In this document: one piece after another, positions 49,582-56,937 of the stretch | How positions within the stretch are numbered: the first letter of the stretch is position 1 | Layout of the letters: every line of letters starts with the position of its first letter | NCBI RefSeq assembly: GCF_051131135.1 | Contig: NZ_CP151274.1 | Span: 1,240,001 to 1,304,000 of the forward strand | Length of the DNA stretch: 64,000 nt | DNA from: Thermogladius sp023256015 | Lineage (GTDB): Archaea; Thermoproteota; Thermoprotei_A; Sulfolobales; Desulfurococcaceae | Direction: 5' to 3' | Made by a program: the position numbers and the translations under genes | Notes under the pieces: generated by a model | Seen by the model: the letters and a program-made list of their open reading frames with translations, nothing else | Databases searched by the model: none | What the model was told of the DNA's origin: nothing

Positions 49582-49656
49582 CGGGCCCGCGGGGATTCGA
49601 ACCCCGGGCCTCCGGCTTAGGAGGCCGGCGCCCTATCCTGGCTAGGCGACGGGCCC
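49582..49656 (-). tRNA. tRNA-Arg (anticodon CCU)
   Basis: A complete cloverleaf on the - strand: acceptor GGGCCCG/CGGGCCC, D arm GCC...GGC, anticodon stem CCGGC/GCCGG around loop CTCCTAA (anticodon CCT, reading AGG), and TPsiC arm CCGGGGTTCGAATCCCCGCG with GTTCGAATC. Discriminator G; CCA is not encoded. No intron is visible. AGG is the favoured Arg codon in this window. A TATA-like ATTTAAAG lies about 32 bases upstream of the 5' end. Confidence 0.93.
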
Positions 49657-49833
49657 TTCACAGACACTATATTCTAGGTGGGGCTTTAAATAGTATCCTG
49701 CGGACTGGAGGGGATGCATACCGTGTTCAGGGCATATACTGTATTATAACACCGTGGAAGTTTCTCCGCAAGGTTTAAAACACCTCCACTATAGTAAGGA
49801 GCCCGCTCTAATGAAGAATAAAGTGGGGAGAAG

Positions 49834-50154
49834 ATGTCGGGGTCCGTGGATGTCGAGCCCAAGCTGGTTCACACCGAGGTCTTTTACAGGGGGAAGGATA
49901 GGAGGTGGCTTTTGATCAACGTCTACAGGTTCAGCGACCGCGACCTCACGGTCGTATACGACGAAGTGGAGGACAGGGTTGTCTACGAGCGCGAGACGCC
50001 CATAATGCCCGTCTTGGTCCACGTGGTGGAGGCGTATAGGCAGATCAACGAGGACTACGACGAGGTCGCTTGGAGGGCGGAGATGATCTCCCGCTTCAAG
50101 GCGGTCTTTTCCTTAATCGAGCTCTCGATCTTGGACTACGAGAACCACAACTAG
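49834..50154 (+). CDS. Uncharacterised 106-residue protein
   Basis: Mixed alpha/beta protein with a start ATG 49834, Shine-Dalgarno GGGGAG just upstream and TATA GTTTAAAAC about 60 bases before. Sequence features: RRWLLINVYRFSDRDLTVVY then ETPIMPVLVHVVEAYRQINE. No family is recognised. Its end overlaps the stop of the convergent thiI gene by 4 bases. Confidence 0.7.
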   Translation: MSGSVDVEPKLVHTEVFYRGKDRRWLLINVYRFSDRDLTVVYDEVEDRVVYERETPIMPVLVHVVEAYRQINEDYDEVAWRAEMISRFKAVFSLIELSILDYENHN

Positions 50155-51587
50155 CCTCCTTCACCGCACCTCTTCAGCCCGCCCCTGAGGCTGTAAGCCC
50201 TCAACCCTTTTTTCCTCAACACCTCGGCTACCACTGTGCTTATCGCGCCCGTGTCGCAGAAAACGACCACCACCCTGTCGCGGGGAACCTTGTCCGGGTC
50301 TAACCTCGAGAGAGGTACTGCCCCCGGTAGAGACCCGTCGTCTACCCCCCTCCACTCCCTGGCGTCTACCAGTAGGGCGTCCTCTGGTATGAAGTCGATC
50401 TCGACGTCGTCGCTCGGTATCACGTCATCGGGCCTCGAGGACAACGTATCGAAGGACCTGGCCCTTTCGACCGCCTTCTCGACCAGGGCCATGTCTACTT
50501 TCCTCACCTCCTCTTCCACCATCCCAGATGTAGCGTGGGTCTCGACCCTGCTCGGCGCTATTGCGCAGGCCTCGGGGACCTTGGATGACAGCTCGTAGAG
50601 CCCTATCCTCCTCGAGAGCGCCACTATCTCCTCCTTGTCGAAGCCCAGAAGCGGCCTGAGGACGGGTCTAGAGGGCTTAGCATACTCCTCCACGGCTTGG
50701 AGGTTCCTGAGGGTCTGGCTCGAAGCCTGCCCTATGGACTCCCCCGTGACTATGGCGTTGTAGCCGCCCGCCACCGCCAGCCTACTCGCCGCGGTGTACA
50801 TCAGCGCCCTCAGTACCACCTGCCTCATGGGCCAGCCGACCTTCGAGGCGACCTCTGCCACGACCTTCCTGAAGTCCACTACCACGTACCTGGGCCTGTA
50901 GCCGTGCAGCCACCTGCTCGATAGCTCCCTGGCCACCTTGAAGGCTAGGTAAGTGGCCCTCGTAGACCCCAGGGTGAAGTGTAGGAAGTCTACTTGAACA
51001 CCCCTCTTGGCCACAAGCCAGGCCGCCACCGGGGAGTCGAAGCCGCCGCTGAACAGGGCTAGGGCCCTCCCCTCGACACCCACCGGCAGGCCGCCGGGCC
51101 CCTCGGCGGCCCTCTTGTAGATGAAGGCCCTACTCCCCCTGACCTCTATCTCCACCGTGACCTCCGGGTTCTCCAGGTCCACGCCGGCCGAGTACTCCTT
51201 TAGGGCCGCCCCCACCTCCCTCGCCACGTCTAGAGAGGTGAAGTCGTGGGAGCCCCTCCTCTTGACTCTCACAGCAAACCTCTTGTTAGCCACGAGGTCC
51301 CTGGCCTCGCTGCTCGCCCACGCGGCCAGGTCCTTCAAGTCCTTGAACTGGTACTCCGCGACAACCCCCACTCTGTGGACGCCGAAGACCTTTGACAACG
51401 CCTCCGTGACGTCGGCGTCCGTCCTCAAAATTACCTTCGCCTCGACCACCTCGTGCCCCAGGACCCTGCCGCCAGCTCTCTCCACAGCGTCCCTCAGGTT
51501 CTCGACCAGCCTCCTGTAGAACCTCGGCCTGGTCCTCGAAGACCTTAAGGGTATCTCCCCGCTGACCGTCACAACGTATACCGGCAT
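50151..51587 (-). CDS. thiI: tRNA 4-thiouridine synthase ThiI with rhodanese domain
   Basis: 478 residues. Residues 60-160 are the THUMP tRNA-binding domain (VFGVHRVGVVAEYQFKDLKD). The PP-loop ATPase follows (ALALFSGGFDSPVAAWLVAK; ITGESIGQASSQTLRNL reads with V for I here). The C-terminal 100 residues are a rhodanese domain with active-site Cys in VVVFCDTGAISTVVAEVL. It thiolates U8 of tRNA using sulphur on the rhodanese Cys. Many archaeal ThiI proteins lack the rhodanese part, so the E. coli-like layout is notable. Start ATG 51587. Divergent from a THUMP-only gene. Confidence 0.93.
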   Translation of the reverse strand: MPVYVVTVSGEIPLRSSRTRPRFYRRLVENLRDAVERAGGRVLGHEVVEAKVILRTDADVTEALSKVFGVHRVGVVAEYQFKDLKDLAAWASSEARDLVANKRFAVRVKRRGSHDFTSLDVAREVGAALKEYSAGVDLENPEVTVEIEVRGSRAFIYKRAAEGPGGLPVGVEGRALALFSGGFDSPVAAWLVAKRGVQVDFLHFTLGSTRATYLAFKVARELSSRWLHGYRPRYVVVDFRKVVAEVASKVGWPMRQVVLRALMYTAASRLAVAGGYNAIVTGESIGQASSQTLRNLQAVEEYAKPSRPVLRPLLGFDKEEIVALSRRIGLYELSSKVPEACAIAPSRVETHATSGMVEEEVRKVDMALVEKAVERARSFDTLSSRPDDVIPSDDVEIDFIPEDALLVDAREWRGVDDGSLPGAVPLSRLDPDKVPRDRVVVVFCDTGAISTVVAEVLRKKGLRAYSLRGGLKRCGEGG

Positions 51588-51665
51588 AGCTGGGTCCAGC
51601 CCAATTTTATAAGCTTATCAAACGCTATCATCAATTTAACGCTCAGGTCTGGAAGGGTTGAGGGC

Positions 51666-52187
51666 TTGTCTTTCAACCTGATTATAACCCACGAGCAGGG
51701 CGGCGAGAACTACAGGGCTGTACTAAGCGAGCTCAGGAGGCTGTTAGGAGACCTAACGGTCGTGGACACGGGGCCCTCCGTAATACTCGCGAAAGTCCCC
51801 GACCCCTACAAGGCCGTGGACACGCTGAGGGGCGCCACCTTGTCGCCTCTTATCTACAGGGTAGTACCCGTGGACGTGGTCCTAGACCCCTTCGTGGAGG
51901 TGGTGGCCGAGGAGGCCGGCAGGCTGGCGGAGGAGAAGATACCCGTCGACAAGACTTACAGGGTGACACTCCACGGCAGGCTGTACTGGAGGGAGACGAG
52001 GCTCCCGGCACACACGAGCGACGCTATAAGAGTCATAGCGGAGAGGGTCAAGAGGCAGGTCTCGCTAACCCACCCGGACTACGTGGTGTACGTTAGGTGC
52101 GTCAAGCTGTACCACAGGAGGAGGCTCGCCACCCTGACGGTGGCCCCAGTGGAGAAGTTCCTATCGCTCAAGTCTGGGAAGCCGTGA
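51666..52187 (+). CDS. THUMP-domain protein (Tan1-like)
   Basis: 173 residues with a THUMP fold: FNLIITHEQGGENYRAVLSE then LSPLIYRVVPVDVV, VDKTYRVTLHGRLYWRETRL and PDYVVYVRCVKLYHRRRLAT. Stand-alone THUMP proteins in archaea resemble eukaryotic Tan1, partner of the tRNA acetyltransferase that makes ac4C. A role in tRNA modification is likely. Start TTG 51666. Divergent from thiI, which also has a THUMP domain, so the two may be co-regulated. Confidence 0.78.
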   Translation: MSFNLIITHEQGGENYRAVLSELRRLLGDLTVVDTGPSVILAKVPDPYKAVDTLRGATLSPLIYRVVPVDVVLDPFVEVVAEEAGRLAEEKIPVDKTYRVTLHGRLYWRETRLPAHTSDAIRVIAERVKRQVSLTHPDYVVYVRCVKLYHRRRLATLTVAPVEKFLSLKSGKP

Positions 52188-52188
52188 C

Positions 52189-52800
52189 TCACCTCGGGTA
52201 GCCGACGGGGAAGATGTATAGGGGGACGTAGCTCTCGCGGAGGCCGAGGACCCTCCTCACGTGGTCGTCGTCGAAGGCCCCTATAGCCACGGTGCCGAGG
52301 CCCATCTCCGTAGCGGCCAAGTATATGTTCTGCCCGATGTGCCCCGCCTCCAACACCATGTACTGGTAGCCCCGGTCGCCGTACCACGCAACGATCCTCT
52401 CGGGTACCCCCACTATCACGATGTTCACAGGGGCCTCCTTGACCGACATCTGCCTCAGGCACGCCTCGTAGAGGTAGCCGGCCGGGTCTCCAGGCCTGAC
52501 TTGGCGCAGCCCGTGCGACTCTGGCTCGTACAGGTACACTCCCGGGTCGAGGCCCTCTACACCGTTCGTCTTCACCGCCAGGTAGACCTCCATGGGGTAC
52601 AACGCGCCGGCGGACGGGACCACCCTCCTCCTGGAGGTGACGTAGCCGTACGACACCCAGAGAAGCTGCGAGACCGTTCTCAAATCTAGAGGCTTGTCCC
52701 TGAACCTCCTAACACTCCTCCTCGCCGAGACCAGCCTGGACAAGCAGGTCTCCTTGTCGGGCTCGGGTAGGCCGATAGCCCCCTTCCCGCTCATCTCCAT
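52189..52800 (-). CDS. SagB/nitroreductase-family FMN oxidoreductase
   Basis: 203 residues of the nitroreductase fold: RLVSARRSVRRFRDKPLDLR (FMN phosphate contact), LLWVSYGYVTSRRRVVPSAG, ALYPMEVYLAV, GHIGQNIYLAATEMGLGTVA. The PSAGALYP motif is specific for the SagB/ThcOx subgroup, which oxidises azolines in peptide natural products. No cyclodehydratase or precursor gene is present here, so the archaeal members probably have another substrate. Start ATG 52800 or 52794. Convergent with the THUMP gene. Confidence 0.88.
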   Translation of the reverse strand: MEMSGKGAIGLPEPDKETCLSRLVSARRSVRRFRDKPLDLRTVSQLLWVSYGYVTSRRRVVPSAGALYPMEVYLAVKTNGVEGLDPGVYLYEPESHGLRQVRPGDPAGYLYEACLRQMSVKEAPVNIVIVGVPERIVAWYGDRGYQYMVLEAGHIGQNIYLAATEMGLGTVAIGAFDDDHVRRVLGLRESYVPLYIFPVGYPR

Positions 52801-52853
52801 ACACGGGGGTTATTATAAGAGGGTGGGTTAATATAGACCTGTATGGTGGTATA

Positions 52854-53534
52854 GTGCCGATATCTCTCAGCGACATAATGCCGGAGGAGGCGCTGGAGTC
52901 TCTCAGGGAGTACCTCAAGAACCTCATCAAGTCCATAGACCTCTTCAGGAAGTCCCTGAAGCTCCTCAACGAGGTCAGAGTCGGCGAGGCTAGGAGCCTC
53001 CTGGCCGAGGTCGTGAAGACTAGGAGCGAGGCCAACAAGAGCAGGCTCAGGCTCATAGAGGTCATCGAGAACTCGAGACTAGAGCCGAGCGTCAAGGAGG
53101 ACATACTCCACTTCATCAAGAGGCTCGACGCGATAAGCGACAACGTCAAGGAGGCTGCTAGGGAGCTCACGATCATGCCCTACCTCGAGGTACCCTCCCC
53201 TATAAGGGACGGGCTCAACAGGCTGGCCGACATGGTGTTGCAGGCAGCCAGTCACGTGGCCGAGGCGACCGAGAGGCTGATCACCGGGGAGCACAAGCGC
53301 GCCCTAGAGCTGGTAAACAAAGTCCTGGAGATCGAAGAGGAGGCGGACAGAGTGGACGTCGACAACAGGGGGAAGCTCATCGTTTACGCGGACGTGATCA
53401 AGCCGAGCACCCTCGCCATACTGATACACGACTTCAACAGGGACCTCGAGAACGCTGTTGACTCCTGTGCCGAGGCGGCCGACTACCTACACATCCTCAT
53501 AACGACCTGGCTTCAGATAGAGATGATCGTGTAG
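52854..53534 (+). CDS. DUF47 PhoU-like phosphate transport regulator
   Basis: 226 residues, all helix, with EALESLREYLKNLIKSIDLF, IEEEADRVDVDNRGKLIVYA and IHDFNRDLENAVDSCAEAAD, the DUF47/PhoU-like pattern of two three-helix bundles with acidic metal-binding repeats. Members lie next to PiT-type phosphate transporters and modulate them. Here the transporter is convergent, with a 22-base 3' overlap. TATA TTATTATAAG lies about 40 bases upstream. Start GTG 52854. Confidence 0.88.
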   Translation: MPISLSDIMPEEALESLREYLKNLIKSIDLFRKSLKLLNEVRVGEARSLLAEVVKTRSEANKSRLRLIEVIENSRLEPSVKEDILHFIKRLDAISDNVKEAARELTIMPYLEVPSPIRDGLNRLADMVLQAASHVAEATERLITGEHKRALELVNKVLEIEEEADRVDVDNRGKLIVYADVIKPSTLAILIHDFNRDLENAVDSCAEAADYLHILITTWLQIEMIV

Positions 53535-54718
53535 ACCAGCCCAAACGTCGCGAGAGCTGTTAAGGCGACCCCGAGGAACCAGAAGCCTATTATCTTGGCC
53601 ACGAGCCTCATGTTCACGAAGGAGACTCCACGGGCCAGCCCCACGCCAGCTATCGCTCCTACTATCGCCCCCGTCGTAGAGGTCGGGATCCCGAGCCTCG
53701 TGACGACCAGCACCAGCTGGGACGCCGAGAACTGGGCGACAAAAGCCGACTCGACGCTCAGCGGGGTTATCCTCTCACCGATCGTCTCCACTACGCTGTA
53801 GCCCCACGTCAGTATCCCCGTAGCGATACCTAGCGCTGAGAAGACTGTGACAGGGTAGGGGATGTCGACTTTCCCGCTCGGCACCTGGCCCGTGAACACC
53901 GTGAGCAGGACGCCTGTCAGGGGTCCGCTCGGGTTGGACACGTCGTGCGCCCCGTGGCTGAAGGCCATCGTAGCCGAGCTGGAGATGAGGAGGGTCTTGT
54001 ACACGAAGTCCCTGGCCTCGATCTCGTCCTCGGGCATCCTCCTCGAAACGTAGCGGTAGTACACCCCGGTCAGTAGCGCCGCACCTAGTAGGCCTAGGGT
54101 TACGGAGTATACCAGGTTCTCTAGGCTCGCCGACTCCAGCAGGTATAGGAATATCGCCATGAAGACGGTGAGGTAGAAGAGGACAATGCCAGACAGTAGC
54201 GCCCTCTTACCGGTCACGAACCTCCTCACCTGGCTGAACAACTTGTACTCGGCAAACCCCGCGACTATACCGAGGAAGGGTACCAGCACCCACGCTGCGA
54301 CGATAAACGAGACCTCGGGCCAGAGGACGGCGTTGACCCCCCCGGCCGCTAGACCGAAGCCTATTATCCCCCCTACTATGGACTGGCTTATGCTCATCGG
54401 TATCCTCATCCTCGTTATCAGGGTCACCAGCACTCCTGTCACGACGAGCGCAACGCTCATGCCGACGATCAAGTCCACCGGCCTCACGGCGTTTACGTCC
54501 ACGATGCCCTTGAGCAGGGTCACCGATACGAAGCGCCCGTAGATCACGCCCCCCACAAACTCGAATATCGAGGCGAAGACGAGCGCCCTCCTCAGGCTGA
54601 GGGCCCCCGAGCCGATGGGGGCGCCTATACTGTTAGCTGCGTTGTTCGCCCCGTCGATCCACGCGACGAGGAACGCCCCTAACCCGGCTACTAGGATCCA
54701 CAGAATTTCCATGGCCAC
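53513..54718 (-). CDS. PiT-family inorganic phosphate transporter
   Basis: 401 residues, about ten membrane helices. The two PiT signatures are present: GANNAANSIGAPIGSGALSL near the N-terminus and SHGAHDVSNPSGPLTGVL in the second half, the duplicated GANDVANA motif. Imports phosphate with H+ or Na+. It overlaps the 3' end of the PhoU-like gene on the opposite strand by 22 bases. Confidence 0.93.
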   Translation of the reverse strand: MAMEILWILVAGLGAFLVAWIDGANNAANSIGAPIGSGALSLRRALVFASIFEFVGGVIYGRFVSVTLLKGIVDVNAVRPVDLIVGMSVALVVTGVLVTLITRMRIPMSISQSIVGGIIGFGLAAGGVNAVLWPEVSFIVAAWVLVPFLGIVAGFAEYKLFSQVRRFVTGKRALLSGIVLFYLTVFMAIFLYLLESASLENLVYSVTLGLLGAALLTGVYYRYVSRRMPEDEIEARDFVYKTLLISSSATMAFSHGAHDVSNPSGPLTGVLLTVFTGQVPSGKVDIPYPVTVFSALGIATGILTWGYSVVETIGERITPLSVESAFVAQFSASQLVLVVTRLGIPTSTTGAIVGAIAGVGLARGVSFVNMRLVAKIIGFWFLGVALTALATFGLVYTIISI

Positions 54719-54908
54719 TACCGCGCTTCGCCTTACGATTTGGCTCTTCTATTATTCAACGCCCAGAATTTTTAAGTGTTAAGGCGGCCGCCCCCGTCTA
54801 GTCCGCGCGTTTAAACACCTGTTGAAAAGAACTCAACGCGTCGGAAGGATATCGTTTAAAACCGCTTGAATAGAGAATTGGAAATAGCGTTAACAGGGGT
54901 GTTTACGG

Positions 54909-56861
54909 GTGAGCCTGAAGTACAGGGTTGTTTTCGTCAACCCCGGCGAAAAGACGTCTAGGCTGGCAGAGTACGACCTGAGCGAGGTCAGGGGCCCGGT
55001 CAGCCTCGGCGTAAAGCTACACAGCGAAGTCTACGAGTCGTGGAAGAAGCCGGTCTACCACCCCGACAACGCCCTCGTGATCGGCACTGGACTATTGGCG
55101 GGGAGCAAGCTCTACGGAGTCCACAGGCTGGTCGCTGTATTCAGGAGCCCGCAGACCCGCGGGCTCCACGTTGCCGCGATGGGCGGGGCGGCCTACCAAC
55201 TAGCCGCAAGACTCCACAGCATAGTGGTAGAGGGGGCGGCCGGCAGGCCCACGATAGTACTCCTGAGGGGCCACAAGGATGGTGCTGTAGAGGTCTCCTT
55301 CAGCGAAGTGGAGGATAGCGAGGTGGAGAGCGTGTGGAGGGGCTACAGGGGGCTCAAGGGCACCTACGCCCTGACGAAGTACGTGGTCGACAAGCACCCC
55401 GACTTCTTCAAGGGGGGCTACAGTAGGGTGGTGGCCGTCGGCCCCGCGTCCAAGTACACGAGCCTGGGCGCGCTCTTCTCGGCGACGCTCTTCAATGGCG
55501 AGATAGACTACGGGAGCGAGGACCTCGCAGCGAGAGGCGGGCCAGGTAGCGTCTTGTTGAGGGCGCACAACGTAGCCGCTATTGCGTACAGCGGCAGCTA
55601 CGACAGGTCGGCCGACCTGCCCAGGGAGATGACCGAGCTCAGGGCGATCAGCGACTACACCGTTAAGAAGCTGGGGAAGCCGTACATAAACGCGGTGATC
55701 GAGGCGGGGACCAAGTACAGGTACGACCCCAAACTGAACACCGGGGGCACCTTCGGCTCCAACTACCCGCACCTAAGGACGCAGACGCCGATGTTCAACT
55801 GGAACATGATCTACCTCCCCAACGACGTGCGCGAGAAGCTCTTCAACTACATAATGAAGTACTACTGGGAGCCCTTTAACAAGGAGGCTATCGAGTCGAA
55901 GAGCTGGAAGACGTGCGGAGAGCCGTGCCCCGTCGCGTGCAAGAAGGTGAGGAAGGGGAGGTACAAGACCGACTACGAGCCCTACAACGGCCTCGGGCCT
56001 ATGATCGGCGTTTTCGACCTCCACGAGGCCGAGAGACTCGTCGAGCTAGCCGATGCCTACGGCTTCGACGCAATAGAGCTCAGCAACCTGATCGCGTTCG
56101 TGTTCGACGCCTTGGAGAACGGGCTGCTCAGACCCGAGGAGGTCTCGCTACACACGAAGCCGTTCTTCAACCCGCTCAACTACACGGTGGAACACAGCAA
56201 GACCAACGCAGACCTCGCAGAAGAGATCATCGAGTCGATGGCCTGGGGCACCAACCCCGTACTGAGGCTCATCGCCGATAGGGGTCTCAGGTCGGCCGCC
56301 AAAGTGCTGGACCTCCTCTACGAGGAGAGGACTGAGGAGAGAAAGATTAGGTTCGTAGACCTCGCGGTCTACGCCTCGTTTGGCGAGGAAGGGCACATAA
56401 CCCCGAACTTCTACTGGACGCCCGGCATGGTGGCCCCTCTACCAGTCCTTGGGAGGTACTGGACGCTCTACACAGGCGTCTTCCTAGACCCGGAGGAGTT
56501 CGCGGCCAAGAGCTACGAGAGGGCTGTAATGGAGCTGATGATAGACGACTCCGGGGTCTGCAGGTTCCACAGGGGCTGGGCAGAGAAGCTACTACCCTCA
56601 CTTTACGCCGACTACTACGGTCTAGACGACACCGTCCAGTTCTACAAGAGGCTCTACAGGAGGCTCGCCGAGTACCAGTCCCACGTTGCCGAGCCCACCT
56701 TGTGGGAGAGCAGGAAGGTGTTCGACTACATTTCCAGGGCTGCCGCCGAGTACGCTAACAAGACGTGGACGGAGAAGCTCTCTGTCGAGGGAGAGAAGTC
56801 GGTCGTGGAGTGGTGGGCCAGGTTCAAGAAGAAGCTAGCCGAGCTCGTATCCTCGGCCTAG
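54909..56861 (+). CDS. gor: Glyceraldehyde-3-phosphate:ferredoxin oxidoreductase (GAPOR)
   Basis: A 650-residue tungstopterin enzyme of the aldehyde:ferredoxin oxidoreductase superfamily. It converts glyceraldehyde 3-phosphate to 3-phosphoglycerate, passing electrons to ferredoxin in the archaeal glycolysis. The GAPOR subtype is supported by GSEDLAARGGPGSVLLRAHN (recalled Pyrococcus GAPOR has nearly the same) and YALTKYVVDKHP. The [4Fe-4S] ligands are in TCGEPCPVACKK near residue 337 and DDSGVCRFHRGW near 565. Length agrees with P. furiosus GAPOR (about 653). Start GTG 54909. Single gene, TATA-like GTTTAAAAC about 50 bases upstream. Confidence 0.88.
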   Translation: MSLKYRVVFVNPGEKTSRLAEYDLSEVRGPVSLGVKLHSEVYESWKKPVYHPDNALVIGTGLLAGSKLYGVHRLVAVFRSPQTRGLHVAAMGGAAYQLAARLHSIVVEGAAGRPTIVLLRGHKDGAVEVSFSEVEDSEVESVWRGYRGLKGTYALTKYVVDKHPDFFKGGYSRVVAVGPASKYTSLGALFSATLFNGEIDYGSEDLAARGGPGSVLLRAHNVAAIAYSGSYDRSADLPREMTELRAISDYTVKKLGKPYINAVIEAGTKYRYDPKLNTGGTFGSNYPHLRTQTPMFNWNMIYLPNDVREKLFNYIMKYYWEPFNKEAIESKSWKTCGEPCPVACKKVRKGRYKTDYEPYNGLGPMIGVFDLHEAERLVELADAYGFDAIELSNLIAFVFDALENGLLRPEEVSLHTKPFFNPLNYTVEHSKTNADLAEEIIESMAWGTNPVLRLIADRGLRSAAKVLDLLYEERTEERKIRFVDLAVYASFGEEGHITPNFYWTPGMVAPLPVLGRYWTLYTGVFLDPEEFAAKSYERAVMELMIDDSGVCRFHRGWAEKLLPSLYADYYGLDDTVQFYKRLYRRLAEYQSHVAEPTLWESRKVFDYISRAAAEYANKTWTEKLSVEGEKSVVEWWARFKKKLAELVSSA

Positions 56862-56937
56862 GCCTTGCCTTTTTCTTAGCGAACAGTTTTAATAGCTTCA
56901 ATACTAAGTTTAGGTAAGACTACGCTGGGAGTGGTGG

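Noticed and set aside
52189..52800. Peptide natural-product (azoline) cluster around the SagB-type gene
   Set aside because: No cyclodehydratase, precursor peptide or transporter gene adjoins it; the neighbours are tRNA and phosphate genes.
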